Below are positions 44,335-52,262 of a stretch of 64,000 nucleotides of DNA, piece after piece (the stretch's first letter is position 1; every line of letters begins with the position of its first letter). The notes beneath the pieces were generated by a model that saw only the letters and a list, made by a program, of their open reading frames with translations, made no database searches and had not been told where the DNA came from. The position numbers and the translations under genes are program-made. The stretch is from Gammaproteobacteria bacterium. Lineage in GTDB: Bacteria > Pseudomonadota > Gammaproteobacteria > Pseudomonadales > Pseudohongiellaceae. The stretch spans positions 594,839 through 658,838 of the forward strand of contig PASF01000001.1 in the NCBI GenBank assembly GCA_002711845.1, given 5' to 3'.

Positions 44335-46524
44335 TCAGTCAGGCAAGGTCAGCGCGACAAACTGGGCAGGCCCGCTGCCGCTGACTGACATGACGATGTA
44401 CTGCTTGCCCTGATGGGCATAGGTCATTGGCAGACCCGTCTGCGAAGCAGGCAGATCGATTTCGGCAATGATCTCGCCAGTGGCCTTGTCATGGGCACGG
44501 AAGATCGGATTGCCGCCCTGTCCCTCACCCGCAAACAGCAGTGTTTTGGTTGCCAGCAACCCGGCGCGGGTCGGTATGCCGGTGCGCTCAAGCGCAAGGC
44601 CCTGCAGCAGCGGATGATTGGCAATGCGCGCTGGCGTGTCCGCGTTGGCAATCCACCAGGCCATATCGCCGGTGGTCAGGTCGAGCGCAGTAATCCGGCC
44701 CCATGGCGGCTGGACAATGGGGATGCCGTCCACATTCGGTGTGCGTGCAGGACCCTGAATCCAGTCAACTTCCGAGAACTCGGCGCCCGGCACCAGCGAC
44801 AGCACCGCGACATCCGTGCGTGAGGGAATGTACAGCATACCGGTGTCCGGGTCGTAAGCGGCCCCTTCCCAGTTAGACCCACCCAGCGTGCCGGGCAGAC
44901 TGAGTGTGCCAATGGTGCCGTCTTCAGCGTTCGCCAGAGACGCCGGCTGGAACAACGGACCCATGCGATAAGGCTTAACTGCTTCCCTGGCGCGGGCAAG
45001 GATTTCCGGCGTGAAATTCACCAGATCGTCGTCACCGAAACCCTGCCGGTCGTAGGCTGGTGGCTTGGTCGGGAATGGCTGGGTGGGCGAGGTCCACTCA
45101 CCGGGCACATCAGATTGCGGTACCGCCCGCTCTTCCATTTCCCAGATTGGCTCGCCGGTCTCACGATCCAACACATAGGCAAACGACTGCTTGGTCATCT
45201 GTACCAGCAATTTGCGTCCGTCGGGAAGATCGGCCAGCACCGGTGCTGACGGCGTGTCGTAGTCCCAGATGTCGTGGCGCAGATGCTGGAAGTACCATTT
45301 GCGCTCACCGGTGCGGTAATCAACGGCGACCACGGAACCCGTGAACAGATTGTTGCCCGGACGATCACCACCGTAGCGGTCACCGGTGCCGGATTCTACC
45401 GGCAGGTACACCAGACCCAGTTCCGGGTCCGCCGACATGGCGGTCCATACGCCACCATTGCCGGTATGCTGGGCAGAGCCTTCAAGCCAGGTATCGTAAC
45501 CTTCTTCACCCTTCTGAGGGATGTTGCGGTGGGTCCACAGCAGTTCGCCGGTGCGAATGTCAAAGCCACGCACGTCCCCCTTGACGTTGTCGGCTGTCGG
45601 CGGGCGCATGCTGACCTGGTGCGCTGCGCCCACCACCAGTACGTCCTCAACCACGGTAGGCGGGAACGTCAGGGTGATGTCCCGGTCGTCGCGTACTTCG
45701 GAAAAGCGCATGCCTTCCATCAGGTCCAGCGTGCCGCCGTTACCAAAGGACTCCACCATGCGACCGTCGTGCGCATCCAGCGCCACGAGATAATAGCCCG
45801 GCGTCACCACAAAAATGGTTTCCTGGTCGCCGTCCGTCCAGTAGGCAACACCTTTGCCGGAGTTCTTGCGGGGTGATTCTTCAAACCGTTCACCTTCCTG
45901 CGGGCGCCACATCCACAGGGTCTGACCTGTGCCTGCGTCTATCGCCACAACATTACGTGTGGTGCCGACGGTGGCATACAGCACACCGTTAACCATGATC
46001 GGAGACGTGACATTGAGACCTTCCGGGCGTGGCCCGTAGTTGGCGCCGCTCCAGGTCCAGGCAATTTCCAGCTCTGCGACATTGTCGGCATTGATTTGTT
46101 CAAGTGGCGAGTAACGGTTGGCGTTCAGGTCTCCGTTCATGCTGGTCCACGGATAATACGCCGGTCCGGCGCCTGCTTCGGCGCGTTCAATGTTGAGGGC
46201 GAGCATTTGCGGCAGTGTCATGCCTTCGCCGCTTTGCGTGGCATTGGCCAGCTGCAAAACGTAGGCGGTCAGGTCCAGATACTGGTTCGGGCTCAGCGAT
46301 CCGGGGGTTTCGGCAGGCATGGTGGCCATGATTTCGCTGTGCAGCTCACTGGCGGGACGCCCCAGCCAGTCATTGGTGATGCGCATTTCAATGTCGGCCT
46401 GCACGTGACAGCGTGCACATTCAGACTGAAACAGCTCGGCGCCACGTTCGGCCGAGGCGGTCTGCGCTTGCGCGCTGAAAGACGCGAAAATGGGTAAAAA
46501 CATGAGCAGCAGAAATCTGATCAA
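44335..46524 (-). CDS. PQQ-dependent dehydrogenase with N-terminal cytochrome c domain
   Basis: A 729-aa periplasmic quinohemoprotein. A signal peptide of about 20 residues is followed by one c-type heme motif, Cys36-Ala-Arg-Cys39-His40, with Met66 or Met69 as possible axial ligand. The eight-bladed quinoprotein propeller follows, with blade-end tryptophan motifs such as AGTGQTLWMW, TGELLWTH and TGEPIWEM. No cysteines other than the heme pair are present, so the adjacent-Cys ring of methanol/ethanol dehydrogenases is missing. Polyvinyl-alcohol dehydrogenases also have an N-terminal heme. The TTG start has GAGGAG seven bases upstream. The substrate is unknown. Confidence 0.9.
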   Translation of the reverse strand: MIRFLLLMFLPIFASFSAQAQTASAERGAELFQSECARCHVQADIEMRITNDWLGRPASELHSEIMATMPAETPGSLSPNQYLDLTAYVLQLANATQSGEGMTLPQMLALNIERAEAGAGPAYYPWTSMNGDLNANRYSPLEQINADNVAELEIAWTWSGANYGPRPEGLNVTSPIMVNGVLYATVGTTRNVVAIDAGTGQTLWMWRPQEGERFEESPRKNSGKGVAYWTDGDQETIFVVTPGYYLVALDAHDGRMVESFGNGGTLDLMEGMRFSEVRDDRDITLTFPPTVVEDVLVVGAAHQVSMRPPTADNVKGDVRGFDIRTGELLWTHRNIPQKGEEGYDTWLEGSAQHTGNGGVWTAMSADPELGLVYLPVESGTGDRYGGDRPGNNLFTGSVVAVDYRTGERKWYFQHLRHDIWDYDTPSAPVLADLPDGRKLLVQMTKQSFAYVLDRETGEPIWEMEERAVPQSDVPGEWTSPTQPFPTKPPAYDRQGFGDDDLVNFTPEILARAREAVKPYRMGPLFQPASLANAEDGTIGTLSLPGTLGGSNWEGAAYDPDTGMLYIPSRTDVAVLSLVPGAEFSEVDWIQGPARTPNVDGIPIVQPPWGRITALDLTTGDMAWWIANADTPARIANHPLLQGLALERTGIPTRAGLLATKTLLFAGEGQGGNPIFRAHDKATGEIIAEIDLPASQTGLPMTYAHQGKQYIVMSVSGSGPAQFVALTLPD

Positions 46525-46751
46525 GCGGATTCTCCTCTTTCCTGAATTAGGATGGTGATTTTTTTCTGGGGATTTTTCTAATTTTTACGATGGTGTTGCC
46601 AGGACAGACCATGATATTAACGCGTTTGTTGCGCCCGAGAAAGCGCGGGTCTGCAACAGAACGTGTCAGAGCCGCGCCTTTCAAGGCGATTGCTGCTGAC
46701 CCCTGCGAGGACTACAATTGATTATCGGATATATCGCACCGGGGAGCCCTC

Positions 46752-48329
46752 ATGACAGACAAGACACGGTATCAGCCTGATTTATTGCGCCCGCTACTGG
46801 CAGCGACACTGGCTCTGGTGTTGTCCACCTGTGCGGAAAATCCTGTGACTGGGGACCGCGAACTGACCTTTGTCTCCGAGCGTCAGGAAATCAGCCTGGG
46901 CCAGGAAAACTATCTGCCCACCCAGCAAAGTCAGGGTGGGCAGTGGAACATCGACCCCGAACTGACGGCCTATGTCAGCGAGGTTGGTCAGCGGGTAGCC
47001 GCGCAGAGCCCGCGTGATCTGCCATACGAGTTTGTCGTGCTGAATAGCTCGGTGCCCAATGCCTGGGCATTGCCAGGGGGCAAGATTGCCATCAACCGCG
47101 GCTTGCTGACGGAGCTCGATAATGAAGCCGAGCTTGCCGCCGTGCTTGGGCACGAAGTCGTGCACTCGGCCGCCCGCCATGGCGCCCAGTCAATGGAGCG
47201 CGGTATGCTGCTGCAGGGCGCGCTGCTGGTGACCTCGGTAGCGGTACACGATAATGAGTATGCTGGCGTGATCGTAGGCGGCGCACAATTGGGCGCACAG
47301 CTGATCAGCACGCGCTACGGCCGCGATGCCGAACGCGAGGGCGACCTGTACGGCACCCGGTACATGGCAGAAGCTGGCTACGATCCGGCGGCTGCCGTGA
47401 GTTTGCAGGAAACCTTTGTCCGTTTGTCGGAGGGCAATGCCCCCGGCTGGGTCGAAGGTTTTTTTGCCAGCCACCCACCATCGACTGAGCGGGTGCAGAA
47501 CAACCGCGAGTTGGTGACACAGTTACGTGCTGAAGGCTACACCAACGGAGAGCTGGGCGAGGGCCCGTATCGGCAGCGCACTGCACGGCTGCATGAAACC
47601 CAGCCTGCCTATGAGGCATTTGACGAAGCCTACGCGTTGCTGCGCGATGACAGGGTGGAAGAGGCCGAGCAGAAACTGGATAGCGCCATCGCCATGGTGC
47701 CGCAGGAGGCCCGTTTTTATGGCCTGAAAGCCGACATCGCGCTGATGCAGCGTCGCTACAATGCGGCCATTGATCTCTACAATCAGGCGCTGGTGCGCGA
47801 TGACGCCTATTTTGACTACTACCTGGGTCGTGGCCTGGCGTATTCCCGCCAAGGCAATCAAAGCCGCGCACGCGCCGACCTGCAGGCCAGTGTTGCCCTG
47901 CTGCCCACGGCGCTGGCTACCAACGAGCTGGGGACCATGGCGCTGGCAGCCAATGATCGGGGCGCTGCCAAACAGTATTTTGAACAGGCGGCCCAGGCGC
48001 CTGGCGAGTTGGGGACACAGGCTCAGGCATCCTATGTCCGACTGGATGTTGTGGATAACCCCAGTGCGTATGTACAGGCTCAAGCATTTGTGGGATCGAA
48101 TGGGCAGATTCGTATACGCGTGCTCAATCGGGCGCCTGTCGCGCTGACGCAGATAGAGCTTGAGATACAGGCCGCTGTGGGCCGGGAGGGTGTGCGTCGC
48201 GCCGTCCTGGTGCGCGAGCTTGCCCCGGGCCAGACGCGAGATGTTGATTCGGGGCTGACATTGCCTGCCGAAACCGACCCACAGACCGTGCAGGCCCAGG
48301 TGCTGGTGCGGGGCGCGGCGGTAAACTGA
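46752..48329 (+). CDS. M48-family metalloprotease lipoprotein with TPR region
   Basis: A 525-aa protein resembling BepA/YfgC: a lipoprotein-type signal (Cys27 in LSTCAEN), a zinc protease domain with His134-Glu135-Val-Val-His138 (HEVVH) and Glu196 as probable third ligand (AEREGD), then helical TPR repeats from about residue 285 to 440, and a beta-rich C-terminal domain. BepA acts in the periplasm on misassembled LptD and other outer-membrane proteins. The C-terminal extension of about 75 residues after the repeats is unusual. A diguanylate cyclase gene follows after 6 bp, possibly on the same transcript. Confidence 0.88.
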   Translation: MTDKTRYQPDLLRPLLAATLALVLSTCAENPVTGDRELTFVSERQEISLGQENYLPTQQSQGGQWNIDPELTAYVSEVGQRVAAQSPRDLPYEFVVLNSSVPNAWALPGGKIAINRGLLTELDNEAELAAVLGHEVVHSAARHGAQSMERGMLLQGALLVTSVAVHDNEYAGVIVGGAQLGAQLISTRYGRDAEREGDLYGTRYMAEAGYDPAAAVSLQETFVRLSEGNAPGWVEGFFASHPPSTERVQNNRELVTQLRAEGYTNGELGEGPYRQRTARLHETQPAYEAFDEAYALLRDDRVEEAEQKLDSAIAMVPQEARFYGLKADIALMQRRYNAAIDLYNQALVRDDAYFDYYLGRGLAYSRQGNQSRARADLQASVALLPTALATNELGTMALAANDRGAAKQYFEQAAQAPGELGTQAQASYVRLDVVDNPSAYVQAQAFVGSNGQIRIRVLNRAPVALTQIELEIQAAVGREGVRRAVLVRELAPGQTRDVDSGLTLPAETDPQTVQAQVLVRGAAVN

Positions 48330-48335
48330 GCAGGC

Positions 48336-50690
48336 ATGATGCTGAACAGAGCAAAAACATTCTCCGACAAGTGGCTTCGGGTCACTAGAATCTCCTCACT
48401 GACGATTGCCGTACTGGCGATCGGCGCATTCCTGACCTTGCTGGCATGGCAAAACGCAGTCAGGGCCGTGACCGAGGAGGACCAGGATCGTTTCGAGCAG
48501 GAAACCAGTGACAGCCTGGACCTGATTCAGGAACGCATGCAGGTCTACGGCCAGGTACTCAGGGGCGTCAAAGGCCTCTTTGTTGCATCTGATAATGTCA
48601 GCCGGGAGGAGTTTCGTGCCTATACGGCAGAGCTGGATTTGCAACAGAACTACCCGGGAATTCTGGGCATTGCCTACGCGCTGAATATCGCTCCTGAACA
48701 GCTGGGTCAGCATGTGGCAGATATCCGAGCTGCCGGCTTTCCCCAATATGCCGTATCGCCTGCGGGTGATCGTGATGCCTACACCGCCATCGTTTTTATC
48801 GAGCCTTTCAGTGGCAATAATCTGAATGCTTTCGGCTTTGATATGTATTCCGAGCCGGTTCGGCGCCAGGCGATGGACCGGGCCAGATTCAGTGGTGACC
48901 TGGCGCTTTCCGGCAAAGTAAGTCTGGTGCAGGATGTTGATCGTGGCCCGATTGCCGGCGTGCTGTTGTATCTGCCGCTGTATGCCGGAGAGGCCATTGG
49001 CACACAGGTCAACGCCAACGAGCTACTGGGCTGGGTTTATGCGCCGTTCAGCATGGATATATTGATGCAGGGCATACAGCTGGACGGGTCTTCGATAGGG
49101 TTGAGTATCTACGATGGCACAGAGCCCGACGACGAAGCCTTGCTGTATTCATCGCAGGATGAGCCTTTGGCGGCAACTGAGCTGCCTTTTTCTCGCACGG
49201 AGCTGCTTGCGATTGCCGGGCGCACCTGGACCGTCAGATTTACAGCCGATGACAGCTTCATCGAGCCGCATGAAAACACGGAGCCGGAAGCGGTGCTGTT
49301 TGTCGGCGGACTGTTTACACTGTTGATGGCCTTGCTGATATGGGCGCTATCTTCCGGTAAAGAGCGAGCCGAAGCGCGCGCGGCCGCCATGAACAGGGAA
49401 CTGCTGGAAACTGAGTTTCGATGGAAATCGGCATTGTCAGGGGCCGGACATGGCGTCTGGGACTGGAACAATCTCACCAATGAAGTGAATTTTAATACCG
49501 AATGGAAATCCATGCTCGGCTATGCCGATGATGAAATCAGAAATGATTTTGCAGAATGGCAGCGCCTGCTGCACCCGCTTGATCGGGAGCGCGCAGAGTC
49601 TGCAGTGGCCGACTTTATCTCCGGTAAAACCCAATATTTCAGCCTCGAGCACCGACTCAAAACCCGCGAAGGTGGCTGGCGCTGGATCCTGGGTCGCGGC
49701 GCGATTATCAGCAGGACTGAGGACGGCAGGACGGCGCGCACGATCGGAACCCACACTGATATCGATCGGCAGAAGACCCTGGAGCTGGCGCTGAGCGAGA
49801 GTGACCAGCGCTTCCGGGGGGCATTCGAAACAGCCGCCGTGGGTATGGCCCTGGTCGGTCTTCAGGGCGAATGGCTGGAAGTCAATCAAGCGCTGCTGGA
49901 CATGTTGCAGTATGAGGAAGATGAGCTGCTGGCATTGACCTTCCAGGATATTACACACCCTGATGATCTGGAGCTGGACCTTGAGCACCTGGCGGCCCTC
50001 ACCGCTGGCAAGATCGCCAGCTACCAAATGGAAAAACGTTATTTCTGCAAAGATGGCTCCATCATATGGGCAGTGCTCAGTGTCTCCATGGTCAGAGATG
50101 CGCAGGGACAACCCTTGCATTACGTTTCGCAAATTGACAATATCACTGAGCGCAAGGAGCTGCAGAAACAGGTGGTTTATCAAGCCAGCCATGATGAATT
50201 GACCGGCCTGCCCAACCGGCGGTTACTGCAGGAGCGGCTGGTGCATACGCTTGCACTGAGCCGCCGGCACAAGCGCTCGTTTGCGCTGATGTTCATCGAT
50301 ATTGATCATTTCAAGCAGGTAAATGATGAATACGGTCATGATGTTGGCGATGAGTTGCTGACATGGCTGGGTACCAGGCTGAGCGTCTGCGTCAGAACGT
50401 CTGACACCCTGGCTCGTCAGGGTGGAGATGAGTTTGTGCTGCTATTGTCAGAGATAAGCACCGTCGAGGACGCTGAGCTAGTCGCACGTAAGGTGTTCAG
50501 CGCGATGCGTGAAGAATTTGATACCGGTGTGCTGAAATTCAAGGTCTCGCTCAGTGTGGGGATTGCCATTTACGTACCGGGCAGCCCGGATACCGCCGAA
50601 GACCTGCTGAGGAAGGCTGATGTTGCTCTGTATCAGGTCAAACGCTCGGGCCGCAACAATTTCAGGATTTATCAATCGGAGGACGAATAA
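48336..50690 (+). CDS. diguanylate cyclase with CHASE and PAS sensor domains
   Basis: A 784-aa inner-membrane sensor enzyme making cyclic di-GMP. Order: a helix at residues 20-38, a periplasmic CHASE domain (about 70-270), a second helix (about 318-338), two PAS/PAC domains (about 355-480 and 490-610), and a GGDEF domain ending the chain. The active-site GGDEF is at 696-700, with an intact inhibitory RxxD site (RTSD, 687-690) five residues before it. No EAL domain is present. The CHASE domain should sense a small extracellular ligand. It lies 6 bp after the M48 gene and two ATGs (48336, 48339) are possible starts. The signal is unknown. Confidence 0.95.
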   Translation: MMLNRAKTFSDKWLRVTRISSLTIAVLAIGAFLTLLAWQNAVRAVTEEDQDRFEQETSDSLDLIQERMQVYGQVLRGVKGLFVASDNVSREEFRAYTAELDLQQNYPGILGIAYALNIAPEQLGQHVADIRAAGFPQYAVSPAGDRDAYTAIVFIEPFSGNNLNAFGFDMYSEPVRRQAMDRARFSGDLALSGKVSLVQDVDRGPIAGVLLYLPLYAGEAIGTQVNANELLGWVYAPFSMDILMQGIQLDGSSIGLSIYDGTEPDDEALLYSSQDEPLAATELPFSRTELLAIAGRTWTVRFTADDSFIEPHENTEPEAVLFVGGLFTLLMALLIWALSSGKERAEARAAAMNRELLETEFRWKSALSGAGHGVWDWNNLTNEVNFNTEWKSMLGYADDEIRNDFAEWQRLLHPLDRERAESAVADFISGKTQYFSLEHRLKTREGGWRWILGRGAIISRTEDGRTARTIGTHTDIDRQKTLELALSESDQRFRGAFETAAVGMALVGLQGEWLEVNQALLDMLQYEEDELLALTFQDITHPDDLELDLEHLAALTAGKIASYQMEKRYFCKDGSIIWAVLSVSMVRDAQGQPLHYVSQIDNITERKELQKQVVYQASHDELTGLPNRRLLQERLVHTLALSRRHKRSFALMFIDIDHFKQVNDEYGHDVGDELLTWLGTRLSVCVRTSDTLARQGGDEFVLLLSEISTVEDAELVARKVFSAMREEFDTGVLKFKVSLSVGIAIYVPGSPDTAEDLLRKADVALYQVKRSGRNNFRIYQSEDE

Positions 50691-50705
50691 TCTACCCATG
50701 GACGG

Positions 50706-50734
50706 GTGACCTGAGCTTTAGATCTCTATATAAT
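50706..50734 (+). promoter_or_regulatory. promoter of tRNA-Arg
   Basis: GTGACC (50706-50711) and a perfect TATAAT (50729-50734) are separated by 17 bp and lie immediately upstream of the tRNA gene, giving a sigma-70 promoter with start site near 50741. Confidence 0.75.
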
Positions 50735-50744
50735 GCCGCACCAC

Positions 50745-50821
50745 GCACCCGTAGCTCAGCTGGATAGAGTAGGTGGCTTCGAACCACTTGGTCGGGAGTT
50801 CGAATCTCTCCGGGTGCGCCA
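50745..50821 (+). tRNA. tRNA-Arg (anticodon TCG)
   Basis: A 77-base tRNA with paired acceptor stem GCACCCG/CGGGTGC, D arm, anticodon stem GGTGG/CCACT with loop CTTCGAA (anticodon TCG), variable TGGTC and T arm GGGAG-TTCGAAT-CTCTC. G is the discriminator base, and the CCA end is encoded. It decodes CGA. A tyrosine-integrase gene ends 25 bp past the 3' end, so its 3' part is very likely the integration site (attL) of the mobile element that follows. No second copy of the 3' end was found in the window. Confidence 0.95.
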
Positions 50822-50846
50822 AATTTAGCTTAAGAATCAATGACTA

Positions 50847-51995
50847 TTAAGCTGCCTGCCTGGCAGTTCTCAGTTTGAAAACTGTCAGTGCGGGAGTTTT
50901 GCGGGACTTGTCTTGGCATAGCTTGTTAAGCGCCGTCAAAATCTCCTGAATCTCCGGTGCCGAGTAGTGTGTTGTGATGTCTCCGTTACGGTGACCCAGT
51001 ATCACGCTCCTCGTTTCCTTAGATACTCCCGCGGCTCGCAATCTGCGACCGCAAGTATGTCGCAAATTGTGCACTCCTTTCCTGTATGTACCATTACATG
51101 GCAGTCCCGCTTTTTGCCATGCGCGTTGCCAACTGCTGTTGTTCATCCGCAGAATGTGCTTGTCTTTATACACAAACACGTAATCCGGATGATCGCCTCG
51201 ACAGCTGTCGACAACCGATTTTGCAATATCGTTCAACACCACCAATCGATCATCGCGGTTCTTCACACCCGCATCATTCGGCAACACCGCATCCCCAGGG
51301 ATGATAAATATCCGACCTGCAAGTTCGGTCAGATCAGTTTGACACTCCCATTCCCAGCGAAGCCCGGTGACCTCAGACTCCCGGCACCCGGTGTTGACCT
51401 TAAAAACGGTCATTTTAGCTAAGTGCGGTGCTAGATGACTCAGCAGTGCTTCCTGCTCATCCCAGTCCAATGGATATGGCTTTAATGAATCAGACCTACC
51501 CGTTGCCGGTTTTTGCATCGAAATCAGCGGTGCCGTCTCAAGCCAGGTCAGCCCATTTTCCAGTCGCCAAGAACGCGCGGCCAGGTTCAATATCCGTCTC
51601 ACCACCGTCAGCGCGTTGTTGATTGTCTTGGTTCTGACACCGTCCCGACGCCGTTGGTCTATAAAAGGCCTCAGAGAGTCATCATGGACCTTGTCAATCA
51701 GCAACGAACCAATGTGCTCATCCAGCAGCTCGAGATGTTGAGCATCCTTATCGATTGATGCCTTATGCATGTTCTCGGTAAGGAATTTCGTTGCCGCCTC
51801 GCGCCACTTGATGGGCAGCCTCTGCCCGGACCGAATCAGGCGAATCTCCCTCAACCTGTCGGCTAGGTAGAGCTCCGCGTCTTCGAGCGAGCTGAGGCCA
51901 GTGCTTTCGCAAAGTCGCCCCCATCCGCGGACTTCCTTATCGATATGCCAGATTTCGCCCCTTTTGGTGAGGCCTGGCGATCGTTTTCTTCCCAT
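50847..51995 (-). CDS. int: tyrosine recombinase / site-specific integrase
   Basis: A 382-aa integrase. The catalytic set is visible: Arg205 (GCRESEV), His309 and Arg312 in HNLRHTCGRR, His335 (LGHRNGD) and nucleophile Tyr344 (THYSAPE). The N-terminal half holds the SAM-like DNA-binding domain. The start has AAGGAGTACGCA upstream. The gene lies beside the tRNA-Arg 3' end, pointing at it, which is normal for elements integrated at tRNA genes. Its start region overlaps the putative excisionase gene by 133 bp in another frame. It should insert and excise the element through recombination at the tRNA end. Confidence 0.95.
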   Translation of the reverse strand: MGRKRSPGLTKRGEIWHIDKEVRGWGRLCESTGLSSLEDAELYLADRLREIRLIRSGQRLPIKWREAATKFLTENMHKASIDKDAQHLELLDEHIGSLLIDKVHDDSLRPFIDQRRRDGVRTKTINNALTVVRRILNLAARSWRLENGLTWLETAPLISMQKPATGRSDSLKPYPLDWDEQEALLSHLAPHLAKMTVFKVNTGCRESEVTGLRWEWECQTDLTELAGRIFIIPGDAVLPNDAGVKNRDDRLVVLNDIAKSVVDSCRGDHPDYVFVYKDKHILRMNNSSWQRAWQKAGLPCNGTYRKGVHNLRHTCGRRLRAAGVSKETRSVILGHRNGDITTHYSAPEIQEILTALNKLCQDKSRKTPALTVFKLRTARQAA

Positions 51996-52210
51996 TGCGT
52001 ACTCCTTAAATTTTTCTCAGGAGTGCGCCCGTTGCGACGTTTATCATCGTCGGCCCAAGCGTCCAGGTCAAGCCGATCGTAGGCTTTTCCCTGCGTGCCT
52101 CGGGGAATCACCGTTAGGTACGGCTTTACCTGAGCATTGAACATATTCCGGTTCATGCCCAGATAGCCCGGAGCGTCCTTTGCTCTGATGAGCCTTGGTA
52201 AGATCATCAT
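51863..52210 (-). CDS. putative DNA-binding excisionase/AlpA-like protein
   Basis: A 115-aa basic protein. The N-terminal region MILPRLIRAKDAPGYLGMNR followed by a predicted second helix resembles the winged-helix start of AlpA/Xis-type proteins that direct excision of integrated elements. The C-terminal half is polar and basic. The ATG at 52210 (or the next ATG at 52207) is the choice; a GTG at 52252 is possible. It lies between the relaxase and integrase genes, and its 3' end overlaps int by 133 bp. Function is inferred from context and size. Confidence 0.55.
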   Translation of the reverse strand: MMILPRLIRAKDAPGYLGMNRNMFNAQVKPYLTVIPRGTQGKAYDRLDLDAWADDDKRRNGRTPEKNLRSTQWEENDRQASPKGAKSGISIRKSADGGDFAKALASARSKTRSST

Positions 52211-52262
52211 CGTCAGCCGCCGATAGCCTGATATTGTCGTTTGGGGGCACACCCGCTCACCG

